The position numbers and the translations under genes are program-made. Shown one piece after another: positions 6,704 to 14,534 of a stretch of DNA of 15,449 bases (the first letter of the stretch is position 1; every line of letters starts with the position of its first letter). Origin of the DNA: Oscillospiraceae bacterium (GTDB taxonomy: Bacteria; Bacillota; Clostridia; Oscillospirales; Ruminococcaceae); the NCBI GenBank assembly GCA_003512525.1, contig DOQG01000061.1, positions 1 through 15,449 of the forward strand, read 5' to 3'. Below the pieces are notes generated by a model. That model ran no database searches, had not been told where the DNA came from, and saw only the letters and a program-made list of their open reading frames with translations.

Positions 6704-9700
6704 ATGAAACTGGGAAAAGCAATAGTTGCGGCGGTCGGTGCGGCTGCGGCGGTCGGTGCGGCGGTATACGCAAAAAGACGATTGGACGAAACGCAGACAT
6801 CGCTTAAAAAACATAAAAGCGTTACAATATGGAAAAGTAACGGAAATGTAACACACAAAGAAATAATACGAGAGCCTGTGAGCGAAGAGCAACAGACAGA
6901 TATACTCAAAAGCAGGATAAATACCGCTTCTTGCGAGTGCAAAGAATTGTCACGGTGTGATAACGGCGAAGAGCAGGAGATAACGCCTGTAGATTTTATA
7001 TTCACTGAGGCGGAGGAAAGTGAAAATACAGGCGTAAGCTTTGAACGTGTATTTGATCATTTTAACAAGCTTGAAGAACCGGGAAACAAGGCAGAATGCA
7101 CCGTGACCGAAAGAACGGAAGATGACGGCGTTTCCGCCACTGATGAAGTGGTCGCAGACAGTACGGGCTTGAAGGCGGACGAAGATGCGCTGCAGGCTGC
7201 CGCTATCGCGGCTGTTATGACTATGCGGGAAGAAAACAGTGAGCCGTTTCAGGAGATACTTGCCACAGAGGCTTTTACATCGGAGCCTGTCGAAGAGGCG
7301 GTAAAGGCGTTTGAGGAAATAGAGGAGCAGGAAAAATCAAGCGAAGAACAGCCGGAAAATGCAGAAGAAAAGGCAAAAGCGGCGGAAACGCTTGAAGAAG
7401 AGTTCGCACAGGCGATGTCTGAGAGTGTTCCTGCAAGCGAGCCTGTCGAAGAGGCGGTAAAGGCGTTTGAGGAGATAGAGGAACAGGAAAAATCAAGCGA
7501 AGAACAGCCGGAAAATGCAGAGGAAAAGGCAGAAGCGGCGGAAACGCTTGAAGAAGAGTTTGCGCAGGCGATGGCTGAGAGCGTTCCTGCAAGCGAGCCT
7601 GTCGAAGAGGCGGTAAAGGCGTTTGAGGAGATAGAGGAGCAGGAAAAATCAAGCGAAGAACAGCCGGAAAATGCAGAGGAAAAGGCAGAAGCGGCGGAAA
7701 CGCTTGAAGAAGAGTTTGCACAGGCAATGGCTGAGAGCGTTTCTGCAAGTGAGCCTGTCGAAGAGGCGGTAAAGGCGTTTGAGGAGATAAAGGAGCAGGG
7801 AAAATCAAGCGAAGAGGAAAAGGCAGAAGCGGCGGAAACGCTTGAAGAAGAGTTTGCGCAGGCAATGGCTGAGAGCGTTTCTGCAAGTGAGCCTGTTGAA
7901 GAGGCGGTAAAGGCGTTTGAGGAGATAGAGGAGCAGGAAAAATCAAGCGAAGAACAGCCGGAAAATGCAGAAGAAAAGGCAGAAGAAAAGGCAGAAGCGG
8001 CGGAAACGCTTGAAGAAGAGTTTGCGCAGGCGATGGCTGAGAGCGTTCCTGCAAGTGAGCCTGTCGAAGAGGCGGTAAAGGCGTTTGAGGAGATAGAGGA
8101 GCAGGAAAAATCAAGCGAAGAACAGCCGAAAAATGCAGAAGAAAAGGCAGAAGCGGCGGGAACGCTTGAAGAAGAGTTTGCACAGGCGATGGCTGAGAGC
8201 GTTTCTGCAAGTGAGCCTGTCGAAGAGGCGGTAAAAGCATTTGAGGAGATAGAGGAACAGGAAAAATCAAGCGAAGAACAGCCGGAAAATGCAGAGGAAA
8301 AGGCAGAAGCGGTGGGAACGCTTGAAGAAGAGTTTGCGCAGGCAATGGCTGAGAGCGTTTCTGCAAGCGAGCCTGTCGAAGAGGCGGTAAAGGCGTTTGA
8401 GGAGATAGAGGAGCAGACAGAAGATGCAGATGAAACTGCGGCGATACGCACAGGTGAGTCTGTTGAAGATGCGTTAAAGGAGCTCAGCGGGATCATCGGA
8501 CAGTCTTCCGAAGACATATCCGAAGAAGTAAGCGCCAAAGCTCTTGATCTGTTCGCTGATCTGGTACCCGAAAAAACTGTAAGTGTGTCTGAGCCTGTTG
8601 TGAATACGGCGGTTTTTGAAAACAGCACCGAGGAGTCTGACGGTGAGGCGGATGACCTGCTTGAGGAAGCTCCCGGTATCGGGTCGGATAAGAACACGGA
8701 GGAAAAGCCCAGAACGTTGGATTTCTTTGATCTTCCCGATGAAGCGTATAAGACGGTCGAGCCCACAGAAGAAGAGAGCGGCGGAAATGTCGCTGACGTT
8801 GAGGATCTGTTCGGAGATTTGCTTATCGACGATGAGCCCGATGAGAAAAAAACGCTCTCTGATCCTGCCGAAGTATTCTCGATGTTTGATACAGATGCAA
8901 GTCAGGATGATTTCGATAAATACAATGATGAGAAGATAGAAGAGGAGAACGAGAAGAAAAAAACAACCGATACGAAGAAATACATAGCTCAGGATATTGC
9001 TGATAATATAGCATCATTTGCACAGCTGCTTGAGCCGCTCAATGCCATAAAGGAAAACAAGATACGCAGTAAAAGCGGTATACTATTTGACTGGGAAATG
9101 AGAATACAGTCACTGATCGGTGATCTGCCGATAAAGACATACTGGAGAAATAATTTCCGCAACTACGAGATATGGACGGACGAAAAGTGCATGGAAAAGG
9201 CGGGAGAACTGCTCTCTATGCTTGAGCTTGTCGGGATAGTCCGTGACAAGGCGAAGGAAGTTGTTATCGATAAGGATACACTGGATTTCTATTCGGCGCA
9301 GAGCGAGCACCTGAACAATGACTTCCATATCGGTGAAACGGTCGTTGTTACGCGTCCGTGCTGGAGGATAAACGGGAAACCCGCGCGCAAGGGCGAAATA
9401 GCCAAGAAAGCTCCGTTTGCAGAGTTCAGCCGCAAAAAGGCATCTCCGCTTGAAACAATGCTCAGGGAAAACAGCTGTTCGGACGGTGATGTGAATATCC
9501 CTGTTACCGAGGATAATTTCTGCACATATGACCGCGACATACCTTATGTAAAGCAGGCTATATCGGAGGGATTTTGCAAGTGTGCGGTAAGACGTATGGA
9601 GGACGGAGGTGCACTTGCGTTCTTCTATGAGGTTATAGGCGAAGGAGAAAATCCTCATTACTCTCCCTGCACTCTGCGTTTTGAAGTCAATATCGATAAG

Positions 9701-9742
9701 AACGCTAAGGTCGTGGGAAGATTCAGAAGCGAAAAGGTTTAA
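6704..9742 (+). CDS. Membrane-anchored, acidic tandem-repeat protein with unknown C-terminal domain
   Basis: I do not recognise this 1012-residue protein. It starts with MKLGKAIVAAVGAAAAVGAA, an Ala/Gly-rich transmembrane helix (about residues 5-23) followed by KRR; the positive charges after the helix favour a cytoplasmic body. Residues 194-571 hold seven 52-residue repeats plus a partial eighth. Each begins EPVEEAVKAFEEIEEQ, and the standard unit has 19 Glu, no Asp and only 3 Lys. An acidic linker with phenylalanine-containing DLF motifs follows (about 610-730). A folded, cysteine- and tryptophan-containing domain of about 255 residues (758-1012) ends the protein. The layout recalls TolA- or ZipA-like tethers, but that is only architectural. 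GGAGG lies ten bases before the ATG, and the gene starts 32 bases after the permease gene, so it is probably the third gene of that operon. Confidence 0.85.
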   Translation: MKLGKAIVAAVGAAAAVGAAVYAKRRLDETQTSLKKHKSVTIWKSNGNVTHKEIIREPVSEEQQTDILKSRINTASCECKELSRCDNGEEQEITPVDFIFTEAEESENTGVSFERVFDHFNKLEEPGNKAECTVTERTEDDGVSATDEVVADSTGLKADEDALQAAAIAAVMTMREENSEPFQEILATEAFTSEPVEEAVKAFEEIEEQEKSSEEQPENAEEKAKAAETLEEEFAQAMSESVPASEPVEEAVKAFEEIEEQEKSSEEQPENAEEKAEAAETLEEEFAQAMAESVPASEPVEEAVKAFEEIEEQEKSSEEQPENAEEKAEAAETLEEEFAQAMAESVSASEPVEEAVKAFEEIKEQGKSSEEEKAEAAETLEEEFAQAMAESVSASEPVEEAVKAFEEIEEQEKSSEEQPENAEEKAEEKAEAAETLEEEFAQAMAESVPASEPVEEAVKAFEEIEEQEKSSEEQPKNAEEKAEAAGTLEEEFAQAMAESVSASEPVEEAVKAFEEIEEQEKSSEEQPENAEEKAEAVGTLEEEFAQAMAESVSASEPVEEAVKAFEEIEEQTEDADETAAIRTGESVEDALKELSGIIGQSSEDISEEVSAKALDLFADLVPEKTVSVSEPVVNTAVFENSTEESDGEADDLLEEAPGIGSDKNTEEKPRTLDFFDLPDEAYKTVEPTEEESGGNVADVEDLFGDLLIDDEPDEKKTLSDPAEVFSMFDTDASQDDFDKYNDEKIEEENEKKKTTDTKKYIAQDIADNIASFAQLLEPLNAIKENKIRSKSGILFDWEMRIQSLIGDLPIKTYWRNNFRNYEIWTDEKCMEKAGELLSMLELVGIVRDKAKEVVIDKDTLDFYSAQSEHLNNDFHIGETVVVTRPCWRINGKPARKGEIAKKAPFAEFSRKKASPLETMLRENSCSDGDVNIPVTEDNFCTYDRDIPYVKQAISEGFCKCAVRRMEDGGALAFFYEVIGEGENPHYSPCTLRFEVNIDKNAKVVGRFRSEKV
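7283..8416 (+). repeat. 156-bp in-frame tandem repeat, seven full units plus a partial one
   Basis: Units begin at 7283, 7439, 7595, 7751, 7889, 8057, 8213 and 8369 (each at the GAG of EPVEEA). Spacing is 156 bases except unit 4 (138, an 18-base loss removing QPENAE) and unit 5 (168, a 12-base duplication giving a second AEEK). The eighth unit diverges after GAGGAGCAG at 8416. Units are nearly identical even at third codon positions, showing recent expansion or ongoing homogenisation. Confidence 0.97.
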
Positions 9743-9759
9743 AATTATATCAATACAAA

Positions 9760-9797
9760 GTACGCCCCGTGTTGCCGTCCGGCAATACGGGGCGTAC
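9760..9797. terminator. 17-bp GC-rich hairpin after the acidic-protein gene
   Basis: GTACGCCCCGTGTTGCC (9760-9776) pairs with GGCAATACGGGGCGTAC (9781-9797) over 17 bp with a single G-T pair and a four-base loop, 17 bases after the stop codon. Its place suggests the end of the ABC operon transcript. There is no T-tract on the plus strand (AGCTTATGGG follows); the minus strand reads TTTGTATT. It may be a Rho-independent terminator of poor type, an RNA-stabilising 3' hairpin, or a copy of a dispersed palindrome. Confidence 0.55.
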
Positions 9798-9874
9798 AGC
9801 TTATGGGACATATCGTGCTGTAATAACCCAACAGCGGGCCGGCATTGCTTTTCGATAGTATAAGGTGAGGATTT

Positions 9875-9886
9875 TGTGATATCACA
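9875..9886. promoter_or_regulatory. 12-bp perfect palindrome upstream of promoter, possible operator
   Basis: TGTGATATCACA is a perfect inverted repeat ending ten bases before the -35 element of the downstream operon. That position suits an activator or repressor dimer. It resembles a CRP/FNR half-site pair but with a two-base rather than six-base gap, so it does not fit that family's spacing. No regulator can be named. Confidence 0.35.
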
Positions 9887-9895
9887 GCTAAAGTC

Positions 9896-9924
9896 TTGAT
9901 TATTGCGACAAATTGTGCTATACT
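9896..9924 (+). promoter_or_regulatory. Sigma-A promoter of the sugar transferase-pyrB-proBA operon
   Basis: -35 TTGATT (9896-9901), 17-base spacer, -10 TATACT (9919-9924). It lies 52 bases before the TTG start of the sugar transferase gene. No other convincing promoter was seen before the end of the five-gene run. Confidence 0.75.
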
Positions 9925-9976
9925 AAATTCGATTATAAACTACTGACAGGTGTGCAGTAATTAAGGATGTGTCGTA

Positions 9977-11392
9977 TTGAACAAGGATAAAGAAAAATAC
10001 AAACGCACCGCGTTGATAGTGGACGCGCTCGTGCTACTTACCTGGGAAACCTCTACGTTCGGCATTATATGGCTGAATTACTATAACAGCGAGATGGCTT
10101 TCAGCTTCTTCAGAAAAGGAAACTGGCTGTTATTCGGACTGTACTTTGCTATTCTTTATGTATTTTCAAGAATATATAAGGGACTTAAAATCGGCTCTCA
10201 TAAGACAACCGATATCATAGTGTCGCAGATCCTCGCAACGCTCTGTACAAACTTTATAACGTATATCCAGATATGCCTTATATCGCGCTCTATGCTCGAT
10301 CCGTGCCCGCTTATTGTCGGTACGCTGTATCAGGCGGTGGTGATAGCTCTGTGGGCGTTTATCAGCGGAAAAATATTCCGTGCGTTGTATCCCGCAAAGA
10401 ACGTGATAATGATATACGGACTTGAACAGCCTGCCAGAATGCTGGTGGAAAAAATGAGCAGTCGTCGCGATAAGTACAATATCACTCGTATGATGAATGT
10501 TTCCGAGGGGCTGGAGGCTATTACTGCGGAGATACCGAATTATGACGGCGTGGTGATATGCGATACTCCGAACGAGATCAGGAACGACATACTCAAATAC
10601 TGCTTCAAGACATCGATAAGGACTTACCTTGTACCTAAGATAAGCGATATTATCGTAAGAGGCGGCGATAATATGGAATTGTTCGATACACCGCTTATTA
10701 TCTCAAAAAATTACGGACTGGGTATAGAACAGAGGTTCTTCAAGCGCTGCTTTGATATCCTTCTGTCATCGATAGGTATTATAATAGCCTCTCCGTTTAT
10801 GCTGGCAACGGCAATAGCGATAAAGCTATGCGACCGCGGACCTGTGCTGTATAAGCAGGTAAGACTTACAAAGGACGGCAGGGAGTTCAAGCTCCTTAAA
10901 TTCAGAAGTATGGTCGTAAATGCCGAAAGTGACGGCGTTGCAAGACTTGCAAGTGACGGTGACAAGCGAGTGACTCCGGTAGGTAAGTTCATAAGAAAAG
11001 TAAGACTTGATGAGCTTCCGCAGCTGTTCAATATCTTCAAGGGCGATATGTCGGTAGTAGGTCCGCGTCCCGAGCGACCTGAGATAAGCCGTGAGTATGA
11101 AAAGGAGATGCCCGAGTTTGCATTCCGCCTTAAGGTAAAGGCGGGGCTGACAGGTAATGCACAGGTAGTCGGAAAGTACAATACTACCCCTTATGATAAG
11201 CTGAAGCTTGATCTTATGTATATCGAAAAGTATACACTTGCCAAGGATATCCTGCTTATCCTTAAAACAGTCAAGATTATCTTTATGCCCGAAGAAAGTA
11301 CAGAGGGTATAAAGGAAGGATATATAACTCCCCTGCAAAAAGGAGAGGACGTGCAGAACAAGGAAGGTAACAACAATGGAAACATTCAGTAA
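9977..11392 (+). CDS. Polytopic undecaprenyl-phosphate sugar-1-phosphate transferase
   Basis: This 471-residue membrane enzyme belongs to the bacterial sugar transferase (WbaP-like phosphoglycosyl transferase) family, which moves a sugar-1-phosphate from a nucleotide sugar to undecaprenyl phosphate and so begins an exopolysaccharide, capsule or glycoprotein glycan. Four N-terminal helices (about 11-34, 48-66, 77-103, 111-137) precede a Rossmann-like middle region (about 140-245). The catalytic domain (about 253-440) has the re-entrant helix KRCFDILLSSIGIIIASPF, KFRSM, the catalytic Asp-Glu pair in RLDELPQL (D345, E346) and VVGPRPERP. The start is TTG: AAGGA lies nine bases before it, the nearby ATG at 9967 is out of frame and soon stops, and the next in-frame ATG would remove the first helix. 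The last 17 bases overlap pyrB. The sugar cannot be told. Confidence 0.93.
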   Translation: MNKDKEKYKRTALIVDALVLLTWETSTFGIIWLNYYNSEMAFSFFRKGNWLLFGLYFAILYVFSRIYKGLKIGSHKTTDIIVSQILATLCTNFITYIQICLISRSMLDPCPLIVGTLYQAVVIALWAFISGKIFRALYPAKNVIMIYGLEQPARMLVEKMSSRRDKYNITRMMNVSEGLEAITAEIPNYDGVVICDTPNEIRNDILKYCFKTSIRTYLVPKISDIIVRGGDNMELFDTPLIISKNYGLGIEQRFFKRCFDILLSSIGIIIASPFMLATAIAIKLCDRGPVLYKQVRLTKDGREFKLLKFRSMVVNAESDGVARLASDGDKRVTPVGKFIRKVRLDELPQLFNIFKGDMSVVGPRPERPEISREYEKEMPEFAFRLKVKAGLTGNAQVVGKYNTTPYDKLKLDLMYIEKYTLAKDILLILKTVKIIFMPEESTEGIKEGYITPLQKGEDVQNKEGNNNGNIQ

Positions 11393-12461
11393 TCTTATTG
11401 ATCTTGACGCATATTCACCCGATGAGTGGAATATGATAGTTGAGCTTGCCCGGCAAATTCAGAAGAATCCGGCACTTTACCGTTCAAGATGCAGCGGAAG
11501 GATAATGGGAACTCTGTTTTATGAGCCGTCTACAAGAACGCAGATGAGCTTTCAGACTGCGATGCTGAGGCTCGGCGGTACGATAATAGGATTTGACAAC
11601 CCGTCAACATCTTCTGTTTCTAAAGGTGAGAATATCAAGGATACGACAAAAATAGTAAGCAGCTATGCGGATATACTCGTAATAAGAAATCCGTATGAGG
11701 GCAGTGCAAAGGCGGCGGCTTTAACTGCCGATTGTCCGGTCATAAATGCCGGTGACGGCGGACATCTGCATCCGACGCAGACGCTTACGGATATGCTGAC
11801 ACTCAAAAATGAAAAGGGCAGACTGGATCACCTGAAGATAGGTCTTTGCGGTGATTTGCGTTACGGAAGAACGGTTCATTCACAGCTTAAAGCGCTGTCA
11901 CGCTATGAGGGTAACGAGTTTATCCTGATATCGACCCCGGAGCTTGCACTGCCGTCATATATAAAGGACGTGCTTAATGCAAGAGGCTGTACATATAAGG
12001 AGATCTACTCGCTTGATGAAGCTATAGCCGAAGAATCGCTCGATATGCTGTATATGACGAGAATACAGAAGGAGCGCTTTGCAAGCGAGGAAGAATACAA
12101 TAAGCAGAAGGACGTATTCCGCCTTGATACCGAAAAGATGAAGAAAGCGCCGAAGGATATGATAGTGCTGCACCCGCTTCCCAGAGTGGACGAGATAGCA
12201 ATGGACGTTGATGATGATCCGCGGGCTAAGTACTTCACACAGGCAAAGAACGGAATGTTCGTGCGTATGGCGCTTATAATATCCGTGCTTGAGGGCAGAC
12301 TGGGCGCTCCTAAACTGCTCACCGGCACGGTAAAGAATGATGTTGAATGCACAAACCCCAAGTGCATCACAAAGACCGAGCATTATCTCCCCCACAGCTT
12401 CAAGGTACAGGGCGATATATGCGAATGTGAATATTGTGACGAGCGTATTCTGCTCGACTAA
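11376..12461 (+). CDS. pyrB: Aspartate carbamoyltransferase with fused PyrI-type zinc module
   Basis: PyrB joins carbamoyl phosphate and aspartate to carbamoyl aspartate, the first committed step of pyrimidine synthesis. Residues 1-312 are a full catalytic chain close to the E. coli type: YEPSTRTQMSF (carbamoyl phosphate site), the mobile-loop lysine K83, GDGGHLHPTQT, DLRYGRTVHS, TRIQKERF and HPLPRVDEIA. An extra tail of about 45 residues carries C325-x4-C330 and C351-x2-C354, the spacing of the four zinc cysteines in the C-terminal domain of the regulatory subunit PyrI, with a similar SFKV segment between. The nucleotide-binding half of PyrI is absent, so CTP/ATP control of the classical type is not expected. 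The gene overlaps the sugar transferase by 17 bases, with GGAAGG upstream of its ATG. Confidence 0.96.
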   Translation: METFSNLIDLDAYSPDEWNMIVELARQIQKNPALYRSRCSGRIMGTLFYEPSTRTQMSFQTAMLRLGGTIIGFDNPSTSSVSKGENIKDTTKIVSSYADILVIRNPYEGSAKAAALTADCPVINAGDGGHLHPTQTLTDMLTLKNEKGRLDHLKIGLCGDLRYGRTVHSQLKALSRYEGNEFILISTPELALPSYIKDVLNARGCTYKEIYSLDEAIAEESLDMLYMTRIQKERFASEEEYNKQKDVFRLDTEKMKKAPKDMIVLHPLPRVDEIAMDVDDDPRAKYFTQAKNGMFVRMALIISVLEGRLGAPKLLTGTVKNDVECTNPKCITKTEHYLPHSFKVQGDICECEYCDERILLD

Positions 12462-12475
12462 GCAAGAGGAAATAT

Positions 12476-13264
12476 ATGATGGATTTTTCAACCAAAAAGA
12501 GAATAGTTATAAAGGTAGGCACAAGCACGCTTGCTCATAACACAGGCAATCTGAATATAAGACGTGTGTCAAAGCTTATTGAAGTAATGTCGGATCTGAA
12601 AAATTCCGGCAAGGACGTGATATTTGTTACATCGGGCGCACAGGGCGTAGGTGCGGCGAAGGCAGGACTTCATTCGAAGCCTAAGGAAATGCCTAAAAAG
12701 CAGGCTTGCGCCGCTATAGGTCAGTGCGAGCTTATGCACATATACGACCGTGAATTTGCAAATTACAACCACACGGTGGCACAGGTGCTCCTTACGCGTG
12801 ATGTTATCAGCAACAAGACAAGAAAAGAGAACGTTATAAATACGTTCAGCACACTTCTTGATATGGGAATAGTCCCGATAATCAACGCAAACGATACGGT
12901 ATCGATACAGGAGCTTGACTTTGATGAGAACGATACATTGTCGGCGATAGTTGCGGCGTTGTGTGATGCGGATCTGCTGATAATACTCACAGATGTTGAC
13001 GGGCTGTACGATAAAAATCCCAAGCTCCCCGGCGCAAAGCTTATCCCCGAGGTCAGACAGATAACAAGCGAGATGATAAGCTCGGCAAAGGACAAGGGCA
13101 GTGAGTTCGCAAGCGGCGGTATGGTAACAAAGCTTGAAGCGGCTACTATTGCAAAGGAACATGGCATACCGACTGTAATAATAAACGGTCAGCGTCCCGA
13201 AATACTTTACGATCTGTTTGAGAATAAGGCTGTCTGCACTGTATTCACCGCAGACGAGGACTGA
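12476..13264 (+). CDS. proB: Glutamate 5-kinase
   Basis: ProB phosphorylates glutamate to gamma-glutamyl phosphate, the first step of proline synthesis in the cytoplasm. The 262-residue chain is a complete amino-acid kinase domain: KVGTSTL (residues 13-19), TSGAQGVGAA (52-61), NANDTVS (138-144), LTDVDGLYDKNP (171-182) and GGMVTKLEAA (214-223). It lacks the C-terminal PUA domain of about 100 residues found in the 367-residue E. coli enzyme; PUA-less forms are known. Feedback inhibition by proline acts on the kinase domain and may remain. Two adjacent ATG codons compete (12476 and 12479); GAGGA lies five or eight bases upstream, so the second is equally possible. It starts 14 bases after pyrB and ends 10 bases before proA. 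Confidence 0.96.
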   Translation: MMDFSTKKRIVIKVGTSTLAHNTGNLNIRRVSKLIEVMSDLKNSGKDVIFVTSGAQGVGAAKAGLHSKPKEMPKKQACAAIGQCELMHIYDREFANYNHTVAQVLLTRDVISNKTRKENVINTFSTLLDMGIVPIINANDTVSIQELDFDENDTLSAIVAALCDADLLIILTDVDGLYDKNPKLPGAKLIPEVRQITSEMISSAKDKGSEFASGGMVTKLEAATIAKEHGIPTVIINGQRPEILYDLFENKAVCTVFTADED

Positions 13265-13274
13265 AAGGAAAAAT

Positions 13275-14519
13275 ATGAGCTACATAGACGAACTCGGAAT
13301 GAAAGCAAGATCGGCGGCTAAGCAGTCTGCTATGCTGTCGCAGTCGCTTAAAAACGATATACTCGGCACGATCGCCGCAATGCTTGAAAACGGCAGAGAA
13401 GAGATCAAAAAGGCAAACGAGCTTGATATAACTGCGGCGCATGAAAATAATATGGCGGCGGCTATGGTAGATCGTCTTACTCTTACCGATGCAAGAATTG
13501 ACGGTATGGCTGATGGCGTAAGACAGGTGGCGGCACTGCCTGATCCAGTCGGAAAAATTCTCGGCGGCAACACCTTGCCGAACGGCCTTACCGTAATAAA
13601 GAAATCCGTACCGCTCGGCGTTATCGGAATAATATTCGAGTCACGCCCCAATGTCACGGTCGATGCGGGCTGTCTGTGTCTTAAGGCGGGCAATACGGTA
13701 ATATTGCGCGGAGGAAGCGACGCGATAAATTCAAACAAGTGCCTTGTTGGCATTATGAGAGCGGCGGCTGAAAAACACGGCGTCAATCCTGATATCGTAC
13801 AGCTTGTTGAGGATACCTCAAGAGATACCGCGACAGAGCTTATGAAAGCAAACGAATATGTTGACGTGCTTATCCCAAGAGGCGGCGGAGGACTTATAAA
13901 CGCCGTAATAAAGAACGCTACCGTGCCTGTAATACAGACCGGAGAGGGCAACTGCCACGTTTATGTTGACCGCTTTGCGGATATCGATATGGCGGTGGAT
14001 ATCGTTGACAACGCTAAAACACAGCGTCCGTCGGTATGCAACGCTATTGAGAATGTTCTTGTGCATAAGAATATAGCGGAGGGCTTTTTAAAGAAGCTTG
14101 CGGAAAAGTGGAATGGCAAGGTCGCGTTTGTCGGCGATGAAGCAAGCAGTGCGTATATCACGCTTGAAAAGATCGCAGACGATGAGGACTATCGCAGGGA
14201 GTTCCTTGATCTTAAGATCGCGGTAAAGATCGTTGATGATATAGACGAGGCTATAGCACATATCAACCGCTTCGGCACAGGTCACAGCGAGTGCATAGTG
14301 ACCGAGTATCTGAGAAATGCCGAAAAGTTCCAGCGTGAAATTGATGCGGCGGCTGTATATGTAAATGCAAGCACACGCTTTACGGACGGATTTGAGTTCG
14401 GACTCGGCGCGGAGATCGGCATCTCCACACAGAAGCTCCATGTAAGAGGTCCTATGGGGCTTGAGGCACTCACAACGTTCAAATATCTTGTCAACGGCAA
14501 CGGTCAGATAAGAGGCTAG
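13275..14519 (+). CDS. proA: Gamma-glutamyl phosphate reductase
   Basis: ProA reduces gamma-glutamyl phosphate to glutamate-5-semialdehyde with NADPH, the second step of proline synthesis, and probably works together with ProB because the intermediate is labile. The 414-residue length is normal. Motifs of this aldehyde dehydrogenase superfamily member are present: GVIGIIFESRPNVTVD (residues 115-130), LKAGNTVILRGGSDA (136-150), and the catalytic cysteine C255 in AKTQRPSVCNAIENV. The ATG at 13275 is preferred over an upstream in-frame ATG at 13218, because AAAGGA lies about six bases before it and the longer form would run into proB. The AGGAGG of the next gene overlaps its stop codon. No proC was seen in the window. 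Confidence 0.97.
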   Translation: MSYIDELGMKARSAAKQSAMLSQSLKNDILGTIAAMLENGREEIKKANELDITAAHENNMAAAMVDRLTLTDARIDGMADGVRQVAALPDPVGKILGGNTLPNGLTVIKKSVPLGVIGIIFESRPNVTVDAGCLCLKAGNTVILRGGSDAINSNKCLVGIMRAAAEKHGVNPDIVQLVEDTSRDTATELMKANEYVDVLIPRGGGGLINAVIKNATVPVIQTGEGNCHVYVDRFADIDMAVDIVDNAKTQRPSVCNAIENVLVHKNIAEGFLKKLAEKWNGKVAFVGDEASSAYITLEKIADDEDYRREFLDLKIAVKIVDDIDEAIAHINRFGTGHSECIVTEYLRNAEKFQREIDAAAVYVNASTRFTDGFEFGLGAEIGISTQKLHVRGPMGLEALTTFKYLVNGNGQIRG

Positions 14520-14534
14520 GAGGAACGCTTATAA

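Noticed and set aside
7283..8416. CRISPR array
   Set aside because: Units are 156 bases long, contiguous, in frame and without unique spacers, so this is a coding tandem repeat.
7249..8766. A 505-codon open frame on the minus strand, rich in Ser and Ala
   Set aside because: It mirrors the acidic tandem repeat. Glu-rich GAA/GAG codons read backwards become Ser/Phe codons without stops, so the frame is open by composition. It has no ribosome binding site and no family features.
9681..9863. A 60-codon plus-strand open frame running from the acidic-protein gene into the intergenic hairpin
   Set aside because: It starts within a certain gene in another frame, runs through the 17-bp hairpin and has no ribosome binding site.
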